64,000 nt of DNA from Tethya wilhelma (GCA_964030475.1 CAXIPT010000005.1:5771544-5835543), one strand, 5' to 3'; shown: positions 36,901 through 50,110, counted from the first letter of the stretch. The notes: generated by a model from the sequence alone, not told the origin. Numbers and translations are program-made.

Positions 36901-39499
36901 AGTTACAGTATCATCCCCCATTCTTTGAGGAGTAGAGCCTGGGAATGAAGCTAAACAACACATACTTATTTGGGCTGTAAAGGTGAACACAAGTCTTGAA
37001 CAGCAAACAGATCCAAGCTGTGAGAAAGAATAGCACGAAGATCGCACACAGGATCTACTCCAGTACATCCCATAAAATGTGCATGAAACAAGGCATCATG
37101 GCTAACCTCTAGGTGGTCTGTTAAACCTCCCATCTTTCATGTACCACAGCTTCAGTTTATCATTCTCTTCAATCACCACTGGATGCTGGGATAAAATTAT
37201 TTCAATCAAGGTTTGCAAATAATGAGTACTTCATTCCACATTAATTTTTACCTTGGTTACAGGAAGATCAGCATCCTTTAGGGTAAAGTCTGTAGCAATG
37301 AAGACATTTGGTCTTGGCAGGTGCAACTCTGGGTTGAGTTCCAACTCTGAGGAAGAATAAGAAGACATTAATAGAATCATAACAAAAAAGACAGACTAGA
37401 AATCATGCTCACTTACTCTCCCAGCTCTCCTTCCAATCAGAAGGAATATCTGAATGTAACAGGCATAATAAGTAACAGTTTAAGAATGCATGCATACAGA
37501 TGTCAGCCTCTACACTTACCTTGGACCGAGTACATTGTTCCAAACCACTTCTCTTTGAGTTGGCACTCACCAGAGAAGTTCTTTGAGAGCCACAGGATGT
37601 TGACATTGTCGGGTGTGAGTGAGTCTTGAACTGAGGAGATGATGTCTGGTTTGTAGTCAAACATAAGGCTGTCACCAGTGAGGTAGTCCTCTTCTGGATA
37701 CAGCTGGAGCAAAGAAGAAATGGGCAACAACTAGAATACATTGTTGACTTCAAAGATCCACACATCCTGGTTCCATAAGTCAAATGGGCATGCACACCTG
37801 CATTGCTTCACAGACACCCTCGACATAGTCTATTGGATCTTCTTCTTCCTTGAAATTGAACTCATTCTCTTCAACTCTTTGTATCTCCTTGAAAATCCTG
37901 TTCAAGATTAAATTCATCATGAGCATGACATTGTGTGTGGGTATGTACTATAATTATGTAGTCATATTGGTTCTGATTGAGCATACATTTCTTGAGGTCC
38001 GACTGACTGCAATAGCTTCAAATACTGGAATACCAGCGACACACACTGCAATAATGTTTTGAAGCAGCACTAAATCCAACATACAAACTAAACAAGTGAC
38101 GTTGAACCACTAACCTCAAACACTTGGTGGAACCCTTTGTCCTATGCCAGACCATTGGCAGCATAAGTAATTGTGAGGAGAGTAAAATATAGTTGGTAAG
38201 GGTCATCACAAATAGAAATGACTAACAGTTAAAAGTAACTTACTTACTGAGAGTTTAATGGTACAAGTGAAGAGACTGAAACAAGAGTTGTACTCATAAC
38301 CCATTCCACTGTTACCAGCACACAAACTAATGGCGAGATTCCTAGAAAAAAAAGCAAGAAAACAAAGATATGTTGTACATAAATCCAGGTTAATGTAAAC
38401 TCTTGAAACCTTTTCTTGAGATAAGAGAGAACACTTCCTTCTCCCTCGTGTCCTAGCAACCAGCCGAGGTAGTGGAGAGGCTTTGTCCTACAGGACAGGA
38501 CAGGATAGAAACTTGATGAGCTACAACAATAAAGTTTTTACAACCACGTGCTGTGAATGTACCTGTAATGGTCATGCATCTTGGGGAGTAACCACAACAG
38601 GTGGACTTCATGGGTGTCTTTCACTGGTACAACTACAGGTGGGTTAGAAAGCACAATGTCATACATGTAGCTGGAACTGAAATTAACAGTGCTGTCCATT
38701 ATAATATGTATGTATGTATGTATGTATGTACCTTTGTAGAGCTTGTGAAACTTCCCATTGTCAAAAGGAGGCTGTAAATGTTCAATAGGAGAACAATAAT
38801 CGAGGAAAACAATTACATTGTCACGCTTCTTACTAGATCCGTAGATATCACTGGTTTAGGCAGCTGGCTGTAGGGAAAATAGAACAATACACATGATTCT
38901 AGACTGTGTTACTTAATTTGCACATAATTCACCTCTAACTAGTATCAGTATAAGTCAATATACTGTTACACTAAACCATTTTGAGGCTTACTTGTGGGAA
39001 ATTGCTGAAAACGATTCCCTTGTCCATTGTTCTAAAGTATCCAAAGGATCTATGAAAAATGATATCATCACATCAATGAAAACTATTGATTGATGCTTCT
39101 ACCTGCATTCATTCACTTACCACAGGACATCACTGCAACTGTCATGTAATGTGAAGAGTACATCTTTTGGTGGAACTCTCTGAGTTTCTTGACAACTTTA
39201 ACTCCTGCCTTCCTGGGTGCCTTCTTCAAGGAATAGTCATTTCCCCAAACAAACTTTGAAAATGGATGCTTGCTGTTGGCTATGCTGCACAGAAACTGCT
39301 GAATTCTGTCTTTATCACTCTGAATGGCCATCTGGAACTCTACAAACACACACACACACACACACAAACATATTATGGAGCTGGTTACATGGCTACACTG
39401 CAGTGAATTAACATACGCACCACTATCGACAGACTCTATCTCTCGATTCAAACTGCTCTCTAGTATCAGAGGTGAAGCAAAAATGTGAGCAAACCTGCA

Positions 39500-39550
<51 letters not shown>

Positions 39551-40591
39551 TGTCAATTAGAAAATAGTTCAAAGAGATACATAATAATTATGTGTCTAGT
39601 ACTAGTCCTCACATGTCAAGAGATTTCTTGAAGTACTGATGCTGAACACAGAACTCAAACACTGTCTAACAAAAAGCAAATTTTTTCAGTTATACGAACG
39701 ATTTCATAAAAAAAAACCTTTCTTTATTTTCTTACTACTTCGTAGTCTGTCTGTCCATTGGTGTATCCTCCATGCTTGCTCACAAAGGAATCAAGAGTAT
39801 TCTCACCGGGATACTTCTTGCTGCCCATGAACACCACTACAAACACAGAGTTAAAGACACTTTGGCTAGGGATGCATGGACTTGAGGAGTGACTGTAAGA
39901 TCAACTCACTGTGCTCCAAGAGGTGGGCTAGTCCAGGCACTTCAGGAGGATCAAAGTAGTTGCCGATGTTAACGCACACAGCACATGCTGACTACATATA
40001 CCAGAAAACAATTGCATCGAAACTAGTCTATGAAACTGGTATTTTGCATACTTGAATGAGTGTGCTCTCATTTTCCACAGTTTTGGTATCTTCACCATCA
40101 ATATCTCCAGAGTCTCTCTTCCCAGCTCCCTCTCCTCCATCACTGCCACACTCCTCACTCTCTGACTCACTGGAGCTGCTCATCTCCTCATCATCACTAC
40201 CACTGCTACAGCTGCTGCTGCTGGAACCGGGCAAGTTCACTGCGTCATCTCTCTCCCTCGTTGCTTTCCTTTTCTTCTTCCTCTTCTTGCCACCTTTCTG
40301 TTGGGCAGTTGTTTGTCTTGGATCTGATATGAGAAGAGCTCTCATCCCATTTTCAAGAACAATGGTCCTGTACACATGAAAGCTATGGTCAATTTCAAAT
40401 ATGATTATCTATAGAGCGTCTAAGCATAGATACTATATAGTATCTATGGTCTAAGCTTACTTTAAAAAACGAAAGCTTATTGAAGTTTCTACTCACCTAT
40501 ACTCTTTTGGATCAAAGGGAGACTTCACAACGCCACTTGGTGTCACCTCTAAACGCTCTGATGCAGTGTCCATTTCCATTCTCTGGTCCAT
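33985..40591 (-). CDS. NRDC: nardilysin (M16 metallopeptidase), complete copy
   Basis: Zinc metallopeptidase of the insulysin family that cleaves at dibasic sites. About twenty or more minus-strand exons. Exon 1 is 40497-40591, exon 2 40052-40367, exon 3 39910-39991, exon 4 39739-39836, and the last exon is 33985-34185. Exon 2 carries a Lys-rich stretch and a long Ser/Asp/Glu-rich acidic insert, the feature that separates nardilysin from insulysin. Exon 3 holds the inverted zinc motif HLLEH (HxxEH) and exon 4 the following MVFMGSKKYPGENT segment. Downstream exons match the family in order: EFQMA/HPFSKFVWGN, WLLGHEGEGSVLSYL, DPIDYVE, LKEKWFGTMYS, NGFNHKLPLLF, and the C-terminal NWTEILTQDYHF and YRKLSVKV. 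Start ATG 40591 is the first in-frame ATG. It is head to head with the membrane-protein fragment at 40783. I did not verify every junction. Confidence 0.88.
34221..34826. mobile_element. TIR element with 9-bp target-site duplication (MULE-like MITE)
   Basis: 606-bp element in the last nardilysin intron. It is flanked by the direct repeat ATGTACGTA (34212-34220 and 34827-34835). The ends are TAGTCTTGC... and ...GCAAGAGTA, with inverted similarity extending about 65 bp (CCAGACCCCCTG.. and AGGACTTGTAAC.. segments). A 9-bp duplication is typical of Mutator-like elements. No transposase ORF was seen, so it would be mobilised in trans. Confidence 0.75.
39498..39550. repeat. (CA)n microsatellite in a nardilysin intron
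   Basis: Long CA run; a shorter CA run at about 39349-39367 lies one intron further downstream in the nardilysin gene. The latter corresponds to the tract at 43961-44010 in copy 2, where a duplication boundary lies. Confidence 0.9.
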
Positions 40592-40782
40592 TTCATTAGC
40601 CGCGTCATGCCACGTGCGATACTGGGTAAAGGTCGTAGCAGTAAAAAGACGAAGGGTCAAGTTAGGGGAACCCCCGGAATTTACAAAAATTGCTGAGCCA
40701 GCACCTCATGCTGTGCACGAGTGATGAAACAATCTTATGGATGAATTTACAAAAACTCACTCACAGCAGATGTTTAGAAAAC
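40592..40782. promoter_or_regulatory. shared promoter region, nardilysin / membrane protein, copy 1
   Basis: 191 bp between two divergent start codons, with one E-box CACGTG at 40611-40616. Conservation of this interval in all three copies of the locus suggests a bidirectional promoter. Copies 2 and 3 differ in having three E-boxes. Confidence 0.55.
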
Positions 40783-41383
40783 ATGGCAGAAATACGAGTA
40801 GGCACACCAAACAGCTCCACCTTCACTGACAGCCTAAGGCCTCGGCAAGACAGCCAGTCGTCGGCTACCATTCCCATGGGCAGTTTTGCAGATGCTGACG
40901 AACCAGGGCTCACGGTTCGCTTCAGGGATGAAAAAGACTTCCACGACAGCCTGCACAGCGAACCCGACCTGGATGCCATCATGCCGCTGCCTGGCAGGAG
41001 ACATCTGCAACAGAGCCCTCTGGTCACAAGGAGCTCGAGAAAGGAGGACAGTGATGACGATGAAGATGATGATGACATTCACACTACTTCACCTACTTCT
41101 ATAGGCTTCACCAAGATTGATGTAAGAGGAGTCTTGTTTGTTTGTTTGTTTGTTTGTTTTGTGTCAGACTCGGTGCAACAATTGCCAGGATAGTGTAGCT
41201 GAGTGGACCGATTGGGCCTGTAACTTCAGGTGCCTCCCTGTATAAACTGATGTGCATGTGTACTACTATTGTATGCAGCATCCATTGATTGGACACGACA
41301 TATATGGTGATGATTTGACAGCCAAGGCTCTGGAGACTTGCAAGAAGACAGTGCTACATCCTTATCTGGTTTTCCTCAAAGTG
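40783..41383 (+). pseudogene. membrane-protein gene fragment (exons 1-2), copy 1
   Basis: Exon 1 (40783-41121, 113 codons, acidic run near its end) and exon 2 (41279-41383, 35 codons) correspond to the first two exons of the complete gene at 47392. After exon 2 the sequence enters a TG microsatellite and then truncated nardilysin sequence on the opposite strand, so exons 3-9 are absent here. Exon 1 has one extra Asp codon and several substitutions relative to copies 2 and 3, so this copy is older. The exons are open, but no full product can be made. Confidence 0.8.
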
Positions 41384-41445
41384 GTGGGTCCATTGTATGT
41401 GCACATACATACATACAATATGTATAATGTGCTACTATTTAGATA

Positions 41446-41446
<1 letters not shown>

Positions 41447-41479
<33 letters not shown>
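41447..41479. repeat. (TG)n tract at a duplication boundary
   Basis: TG run in intron 2 of the membrane-protein fragment. Immediately to its right begins sequence homologous to the middle of the nardilysin gene (equivalent to about 36955). Confidence 0.85.
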
Positions 41480-41480
<1 letters not shown>

Positions 41481-41504
41481 TAGCATACACTGTTAATTGA
41501 TACT

Positions 41505-43955
41505 ACACAGCTTTACTCCAAGACATACTTAGTTGGACTGTAAACGTGAATGGAAGTCTTGAGTAGCAAACCAACCCAAGCTGTAAGAAACGGAATAAAA
41601 CATGGATCGTACATAAATTAAGCATCTTTAAAATCTCTTCTCCAGTACATACAATATACCTAGCCAGGGTATGAGACTACAATACACATATATTTCACTA
41701 GAAACCTTTCTAACCATCTGAGTGCCTGTTAAATCTCCCATCCTTCATGTACCACAGCTTTAGTTTATCATTCTCCTCAATCACCACTGGATACTGTGAC
41801 AAATTGAGTCGAGGTACGTATGCAAATACACAAAGCAATTTGTTGCCTACATTTTACCTTGGTCACAGGAAGATCAGCATCTTTTAGGGTAAAGTCTGTA
41901 GCAACAAAGTCATTTGGCCTCCACAGGTGCAACTCTGGGTTGAGCTCCAACTCTGAGGAAGAAACAGAAGACACCAATAGAATCATAACAAAAAGACAGG
42001 AAAAAAACAACAAACAAAAAAAGACAAACAAGATAGAACAATACAAAATAGAGAGACTAGAAATCTCGCTCACTTACTCTCCCAGCTCTCCTTCCAATCT
42101 GAAGGGATATCTGAAAGCAACATATGTATAACAAATAGCAGTTCAAGTATGTATGCATACAGATGTCAGCTTCTACACTTACTTACCTTGGACCGAGTAC
42201 ATTGTTCCAAACCACTTCTCCTTCAGTTGGCACTCACCAGAGAAGTTCTTAGAGAGCCACAGGATGCAGACATTGTCGGGAGTGAGTGAGTCTTGAACTG
42301 AGGAGATGATGTCTGGTTTGTAGTCAAACATAAGGCTGTCACCAGTGAGGTAGTCCTCTTCTGGATACAGCTGGAGCAAAGAAGAAATGGGCAACAACTA
42401 GAATACATCGTCTCAAACACACATACTTCATACATGTACAATACAAAAGGACAGACCTGCATTGCTTCACTGACACGTTTGACAATGTCTACTGGGTCTT
42501 CTTCCTCCTTGGACAACCCATTCTCTCTAACTCTTTGCATCTTCTTGAAAATCCTTTCAAGAGTACAAAAACACATTGAATATAGGAGCATGTGTGTATA
42601 TAGGATCTTACATTAGTACTGATTGAACTAACGAACATACGTTTCTTGAGGCTGTAATAGCTTCAAATACTGGAATACCAGCGACACACACTATTATATT
42701 ATAAGCAAAGGCAACATTAATCCAACATGTAATTGCTATACAAGTAATGTTGAATGACTAACCTCAAATACTTGGTGGAACCCTTTGTCCTATACCAAAA
42801 GGCGAGATATATTGGTAAGAGACACCACAAAAAGAAACTGTTAAAGACATACAATACAATCACTTACCGTGAGTTTAATGGTACATGTGAAGAGACTGAA
42901 ACAAGAGTTGTACTCATAACCCATTCCACTGTCACAAACAATAGCAAGATTCCTAGAAAAGAAACAAAAAAAAAGAAGTTACACATTGACACAGATAGTA
43001 CACACATGAACCCGTGCTTAACTGAATTCAAACCTTTTCCTGAGATACGAGAGAACACTTCCTTCTCCTTTATGTCCTAGCAACCAGCTGAGGTAGTCAA
43101 GAGGCTTTGTCCTGCAGGACAGGATATAGGACAGGACAGGACAGAAACTAAACAAATTTACGACTATATTTGCTACAACTGTGTGCTTTAAAAACCTGTA
43201 ATGGTCGTGCATCTTGGGTAGTAACCAGAACAGGTGGACTTCGTGTGAGTCTTTCACTGGCACAACTGCAGGTGTTTTGGGGAAAAACAAACAGTCTGAG
43301 CTATGTCCACTATGTATATGTATGTACCTTTGTAGAGCTTGTTAAACTTTTCATTGTCAAAAGGAGGCTGTAAATGTTCAATAGGAGAACGATCAAGACA
43401 ACAGTTTCACTGCCTTGACTCTTACTAGGTCAGTAGATATCACTGGTTTGGGCAGCTGGCTGCATGTAAAAAAAAAAACAAATTTGCCATTCAATAGTGG
43501 GTTAATTTGCACACAATGTAATTATATCATGTCACTATAAGAACACAGCTTGTAGTCTCTAACTTTGCATACACAAAACTGAAGGCTGTATACAACATGA
43601 GATTACTTGTGGGGAATTGCTGAAAACGACTCCCTCGTCCATTGTTCTAGAGTATCCAAAGGATCTAGGAAACATGATAATTTTACAATTATTAGAAACA
43701 TATTGATGCAAGCTATATATTTGCATTCACTTATATACCACAGGACATCACTGCAACCGTCATGTAGTGTGAAGAGTACATCCTTTGGTGGAACTCTCTG
43801 AGTTTCTCAACAACTTTAACTCCTGCCTCCTCAGGTGCCTTCTTCAAGGAATAGTTGTTTCCCCAAACAAACTTTGAAAATGGATGCTTGCTGTTGGCTA
43901 TGCTAGACAGAAGCGCCTGTATCCTGTCTTCATCTTTTTGAATGGCCATCTGGAA

Positions 43956-44010
<55 letters not shown>

Positions 44011-45155
44011 ATTAATTATTACAGTCATGGTTAACACAATATTAGTACATACATACCACTATCAACAGCATTTATCTCACGATTCAAACTGCTTTCTAGC
44101 AACAAAGGTGCAGCAAACATGTGAGCAAACCTATGCAAACACAATCAGACAGTATACATGATAAAACACAGAAATAGTACAATGATATTGAAAATAATTC
44201 AAAGAGATCTAGTCCTCACATGTCAAGAGCTTTCCTGAAGTGCTGATGCTGGATACATAGCTCAAACGTTGTCTAATTAATTGAAGAAAAAGGCGAATTT
44301 TGCACAGTTCCACTAAAGATTATGTTAACTTTTCTTACTACATCATAGTCTGTCTCTCCATGGATGTGCCCTCCATGCTTGTTTGCAAACGAATCAAGAG
44401 TATTTTCACGGGGATATTTTTTATTGCCCATGAACATCACTACACACACACACAGAGTTAGCTAGGGATGGATTTGAGGAGTGACTGTAAGATCAACTCA
44501 CTGTGCTCCAAGAGGTGGGCTAGTCCAGGCACTTCAGGAGGATCAAAGTAGTTGCCAATGTTAACACACACAGCACATGCTGACTAGATACACAAGAAAA
44601 AAAACAACAACAATCACATTGAGACTAAAATTCATGAAACAAATAATCATAATATTATACCTGAATGAGGGTAGTCTCATTTTCCCCAGTTTGGGCATCA
44701 CCATCAATATCTTCAGAGTCTCTCTTCCCAGCTCCCTCTCCTCCATCACTGCCACACTCCTCCTCACTCCCTGACTCACCGGAGCTGCTCATCTCCTCAT
44801 CATCACTACCACTGCTACAGCTGGAACCGGGCAAGTTCACTGTGTTCCTCTTTGCCTTCTTCTTCTTCTTCTTACCACCTTTCTGTTGGGAAGTTGTTTG
44901 TCTTGGATCTGATATGAGAAGAGCTCTCATCCCATTTTCAAGAAGAATGGTCCTGTAGACATGAACAAAGTAAATCATGCATTTATTTGATAAAGCTATG
45001 GTCAACTCAGATAATTTCAAATATGATTATCTATAAGCTTACTTTAAAAAACGAAAGCTTATTGAAGTTTCTACTCACCTATACTCTTTTGGATCAAAGG
45101 GAGACTTCACAACGCCACTTGGTGTCACCTCTAAAAGCTCTGATGCAGTGTCCAT
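41505..45155 (-). pseudogene. nardilysin copy 2, C-terminally truncated
   Basis: N-terminal two thirds of nardilysin: start ATG near 45155, Lys-rich and acidic exon 2 (shorter acidic insert than copy 1), the HxxEH exon (LLEH, near 44505), HPFSKFVWGN (43880s), WLLGHKGEGSVLSYL, LKEKWFGTMYS (42230s) and the exon with the KLKLWYMKDGRF segment near 41750. Sequence equivalent to 33985-36950 of the complete copy is missing. The catalytic half-domain is therefore present, but the C-terminal M16 domain needed to form the closed chamber is not. The individual exons I read are open, so loss is by truncation and not by scattered stops. Inactive-protease or regulatory use of such a product is conceivable but unsupported. 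Confidence 0.8.
43961..44010. repeat. (CA)n tract at the 2,024-bp duplication boundary
   Basis: CA run in a nardilysin copy 2 intron. Sequence just to its right (ATTAATTATT at 44011) recurs at 46035 next to a shorter CA run. Confidence 0.9.
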
Positions 45156-45367
45156 TTCATTATCTCGAGCATTATCTAGCTTGCACGTGTGCCACGTGTG
45201 CCACGTGTGATATTGGGTAAAGGTCGCAGCAGTAAAAAGACGAAGGGTCAAGTTAGGGGAACTCCCGGAATTTACAAAAATTGCTGAGCCAGCACCTCAT
45301 GCTGTGCACGAGTGATGAAACACGGATGAATTTACAAAAACTCACTCACAACAGATGTTTAGAAAAC
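45156..45367. promoter_or_regulatory. shared promoter region, copy 2, with three E-boxes
   Basis: 212 bp between divergent start codons. CACGTG occurs at 45184, 45193 and 45202, spaced 9 bp as a short tandem repeat; copy 1 has only one. Confidence 0.5.
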
Positions 45368-45956
45368 ATGGCAGAAATACGAGTAGGCACACCAAACAGT
45401 TCCACCTTCACTGACAGCCTAAGGCCTCGGCAAGACAGCCAGTCGTCAGCTACCATCCCCATGGGCAGTTTTGCAGATGCTGACGAACCAGGACTCACGG
45501 TTCGCTTCAGGGATGAAAAAGACTTCCACGACAGCCTGCACAGCGAACCCGACCTGGATGCCATTATGCCGCTGCCTGGCAGGAGACATCTGCAACAAAG
45601 CCCTCTGGTCACAAGGAGTTCGAGAAAGGAGGACAGTGATGATGATGAAGATGATGACATTCACACGACTTCACCTACTTCTATAGGCTTCACAAAGATT
45701 GATGTAAGAGGGACCTGGGTTGTTTGTTTGTTTGTTTTGTGTCAGACTCAGTGCAACAATTGGCAGGATAGTGTAGCTGAGTGGACCGATTGGGCCTGTA
45801 ACTTCCCTGTATATACTGATGTGCATGTGTACGTACTACTATTGTTTGCAGCACCCATTGATTGGACACGACATATATGGTGATGATTTGACGGCCAAGG
45901 CTCTCGAGACTTGCAAGAAGACAGTGCTACATCCTTATCTGGTTTTCCTCAAAGTG
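45368..45956 (+). pseudogene. membrane-protein gene fragment (exons 1-2), copy 2
   Basis: Exon 1 (45368-45703) and exon 2 (45852-45956) match those of the complete gene at 47392 and 47876 without a difference that I could find. A short CA run and reversed nardilysin sequence follow in place of exon 3, so the gene is truncated. Confidence 0.82.
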
Positions 45957-46034
45957 GTGAGTCCATTGTATGTGCACATACATACATACAATATGTATAA
46001 TGTGCTATTATTCAGATATACACACACACACACC

Positions 46035-47179
46035 ATTAATTATTACAGTCATGGTTAACACAATATTAGTACATACATACCACTATCAACAGCATTTATC
46101 TCACGATTCAAACTGCTTTCTAGCAACAAAGGTGCAGCAAACATGTGAGCAAACCTATGCAAACACAATCAGACAGTATACATGATAAAACACAGAAATA
46201 GTACAATGATATTGAAAATAATTCAAAGAGATCTAGTCCTCACATGTCAAGAGCTTTCCTGAAGTGCTGATGCTGGATACATAGCTCAAACGTTGTCTAA
46301 TTAATTGAAGAAAAAGGCGAATTTTGCACAGTTCCACTAAAGATTATGTTAACTTTTCTTACTACATCATAGTCTGTCTCTCCATGGATGTGCCCTCCAT
46401 GCTTGTTTGCAAACGAATCAAGAGTATTTTCACGGGGATATTTTTTATTGCCCATGAACATCACTACACACACACACAGAGTTAGCTAGGGATGGATTTG
46501 AGGAGTGACTGTAAGATCAACTCACTGTGCTCCAAGAGGTGGGCTAGTCCAGGCACTTCAGGAGGATCAAAGTAGTTGCCAATGTTAACACACACAGCAC
46601 ATGCTGACTAGATACACAAGAAAAAAAACAACAACAATCACATTGAGACTAAAATTCATGAAACAAATAATCATAATATTATACCTGAATGAGGGTAGTC
46701 TCATTTTCCCCAGTTTGGGCATCACCATCAATATCTTCAGAGTCTCTCTTCCCAGCTCCCTCTCCTCCATCACTGCCACACTCCTCCTCACTCCCTGACT
46801 CACCGGAGCTGCTCATCTCCTCATCATCACTACCACTGCTACAGCTGGAACCGGGCAAGTTCACTGTGTTCCTCTTTGCCTTCTTCTTCTTCTTCTTACC
46901 ACCTTTCTGTTGGGAAGTTGTTTGTCTTGGATCTGATATGAGAAGAGCTCTCATCCCATTTTCAAGAAGAATGGTCCTGTAGACATGAACAAAGTAAATC
47001 ATGCATTTATTTGATAAAGCTATGGTCAACTCAGATAATTTCAAATATGATTATCTATAAGCTTACTTTAAAAAACGAAAGCTTATTGAAGTTTCTACTC
47101 ACCTATACTCTTTTGGATCAAAGGGAGACTTCACAACGCCACTTGGTGTCACCTCTAAAAGCTCTGATGCAGTGTCCAT
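46035..47179 (-). pseudogene. nardilysin copy 3, N-terminal fragment
   Basis: Only the first exons remain: the start (47179), the Lys-rich/acidic exon, the HxxEH exon (near 46530), the MGNKKYP-type exon and the exon equivalent to FAHMFAAPLLLESS (near 46110). It stops at the CA tract at 46020-46033, so it lacks most of the protease. Confidence 0.8.
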
Positions 47180-47391
47180 TTCATTATCTCGAGCATTATC
47201 TAGCTTGCACGTGTGCCACGTGTGCCACGTGTGATATTGGGTAAAGGTCGCAGCAGTAAAAAGACGAAGGGTCAAGTTAGGGGAACTCCCGGAATTTACA
47301 AAAATTGCTGAGCCAGCACCTCATGCTGTGCACGAGTGATGAAACACGGATGAATTTACAAAAACTCACTCACAACAGATGTTTAGAAAAC
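47180..47391. promoter_or_regulatory. shared promoter region, copy 3, with three E-boxes
   Basis: Same sequence as copy 2, with CACGTG at about 47208, 47217 and 47226. This one drives the only complete membrane-protein gene. Confidence 0.5.
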
Positions 47392-48053
47392 ATGGCAGAA
47401 ATACGAGTAGGCACACCAAACAGTTCCACCTTCACTGACAGCCTAAGGCCTCGGCAAGACAGCCAGTCGTCAGCTACCATCCCCATGGGCAGTTTTGCAG
47501 ATGCTGACGAACCAGGACTCACGGTTCGCTTCAGGGATGAAAAAGACTTCCACGACAGCCTGCACAGCGAACCCGACCTGGATGCCATTATGCCGCTGCC
47601 TGGCAGGAGACATCTGCAACAAAGCCCTCTGGTCACAAGGAGTTCGAGAAAGGAGGACAGTGATGATGATGAAGATGATGACATTCACACGACTTCACCT
47701 ACTTCTATAGGCTTCACAAAGATTGATGTAAGAGGGACCTGGGTTGTTTGTTTGTTTGTTTTGTGTCAGACTCAGTGCAACAATTGGCAGGATAGTGTAG
47801 CTGAGTGGACCGATTGGGCCTGTAACTTCCCTGTATATACTGATGTGCATGTGTACGTACTACTATTGTTTGCAGCACCCATTGATTGGACACGACATAT
47901 ATGGTGATGATTTGACGGCCAAGGCTCTCGAGACTTGCAAGAAGACAGTGCTACATCCTTATCTGGTTTTCCTCAAAGTGGTGAGTCCATTGTATGTGCA
48001 CATACATACATACAATATGTATAATGTGCTATTATTCAGATATCACACACACA

Positions 48054-48084
<31 letters not shown>

Positions 48085-49469
48085 TGTATATAGATTGGTT
48101 GGCGGAGGTTTTCCCCAAAACGCTACGATCTTCAGCAGCCAAAATGGCTGACTGCTGTGAACGTGATGTGGCCCACCATCATGTGTATGCTAATAGTGGG
48201 CTCCTGCGTCACTCAGATCCTCACCTGCTTCAGGAGAGACAGGGTAAGAGACAAAGATTAGCATCAACCCAGGGAAGTTGGTTGTAAATAGCAGATTTGT
48301 GCAAAGATGTCAAGAACTGTTAGCTGTAGAAACTGATGAATATGAGATATATATTAATCAAATTTTCAAGAGCCATTTATCTAACATTTATTTATCGATC
48401 ATGCATTTAATAATATCCTTACTGGTATTCACTTTCTTCGTGTGTCTAATAGCTCTTAGAAATTTAACTAGTAGTATCTACACACACACACATACACACA
48501 CACACACACACACAGATCCCCTTCTACCCTTCTAAAAACGTGTCCCTCTCCGCCTCTACAAACATGACAATGTACGAAATAAGCTGTGAGAGACACATCC
48601 TCACCACCTTTGTCATCCCGGACATCCTACTCATCTCGGCCTTTGCCTACGGCCTCTACATCTTCAGATGGGTCCAAACGGAGCAGCTGTCCACTCTTAC
48701 TGAAGCTGTGAGTTGGGGAACAACAACATGAGTGGTGTACTCAAAGCTTTGCCTTTGTGGTATAGCTATAATGGCCAAGCCACCCCCTCAGCTTTTGTTT
48801 CAAAGCTAGTTTTGCATGGAAGACAAAAAAGTGTATTCTAGTTTCTGTTTTGGAGGGATACTTGCTGCTCCATTCTTCCTCTTGCCACCTCACCACTGTA
48901 TTCTTAGTAATAAAGAAATGGGGTGATTTTACTCAAAGAGTTAAGTTTGCTGAACAGAAGTAATGGTTGATGTTAACTGCTGTACTTCTGTAAGTGAAGT
49001 GTTTGCTGTGTCCTGATAACATAGCAATACCTTGTCTGCTTACAACCAGCTGTGTTTGATAACTGTATCAACAGCAGGTGTTGTGTGTGGTGGCAAGATA
49101 TGGTTAAGATGAGACTAGAAAGTTTAATAATCTTTGTTTTATTTAGTTTGTTTGTTTGTTTGTTTGTTTGTTTGTTTAAAGGTGTTCCTGGGACACATCA
49201 CCAGACATGGCCGCCACTCTCACAAGAGACTCACATACACACTCCAGTAGGTGACTCTATGTAGCAACTGAATGGGATAGCATAGCTATATATTATATGT
49301 AGCTCATGTGACCTTCTGCATGTCCAGCTAGTCAGGTTTTGTGGTGTAGCTGTTTACCATTGGCTACTGTTTGTCTGCAATTGTTAGATCTGTTTATGTT
49401 GTGTATATGCTGAGGTTTCTTATCAATAGGCATTAATGCATTCTATGGGTTTGTGGTGGTGTCCAGCCA

Positions 49470-49538
<69 letters not shown>

Positions 49539-50076
49539 TGTGTGTGTTACCATTGCCTAGTCACCAAAGCTGTTATAGGCTAATTGCCAGTTACTGGATG
49601 GGTGGAGGTGACATATAGAGTAGTTGTGGGTCAATGGCAAACAAAATAGTTGCATGTCCTGAACTGTGCAGCACTCGACCATGCATCGAGTGCCCCCAAC
49701 TATAATTTGTGTGTGTGTTGACACACAGGCTGCTGATAATTCTCGGTGTTCTGTGGATCCTCTTTTCCCTCGGCTCCAGCGTCTTGAGAGCCTACACTCT
49801 TCACTTGCTGGACAAGAGGACTAACATTCAGTGGATAACACACTTCAAGTATGAGAAAGAAAGGTGAAAAATGTTTCTTTAAATTTGAAGCTATATAGTG
49901 TATGCTTGTAGTAATGGTGATCGTTACTAGGAGAGCTAATGAAACTAATGTAGCTAAGTGGTTCCATTAATGTTTAGGAAGCTTGTAGTGATAATAGATT
50001 TGGTCAGGCAAGCAGAGCCATCAAACAGAGTGCATGTACGACACTGTTGGAATTACTGTGGTGTTACAAAGAGGGG

Positions 50077-50110
<34 letters not shown>

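Larger units (their letters stand above)
44011..46034. repeat. tandem duplication unit 1 (period 2,024 bp)
   Basis: Every stretch I compared between this unit and 46035-48058 is identical, including introns and the start positions of all corresponding open frames (offset exactly 2,024). The unit contains nardilysin 5' exons, the shared promoter and membrane-protein exons 1-2. Both ends lie in CA runs. Confidence 0.88.
46035..48058. repeat. tandem duplication unit 2 (period 2,024 bp)
   Basis: Second unit of the 2,024-bp duplication. It ends in the CA run at about 48043-48085, after which exon 3 of the complete membrane-protein gene follows. Confidence 0.88.

Noticed and set aside
39113..39556. 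A single continuous minus-strand protein spanning the CA tract
   Set aside because: It fuses two nardilysin exons through an intronic microsatellite; the exons are separated by normal splice sites.
40060..40379. Plus-strand frames rich in Ser/Pro/Leu opposite the nardilysin acidic exon
   Set aside because: Reverse reading of the Ser/Asp/Glu-rich insert.
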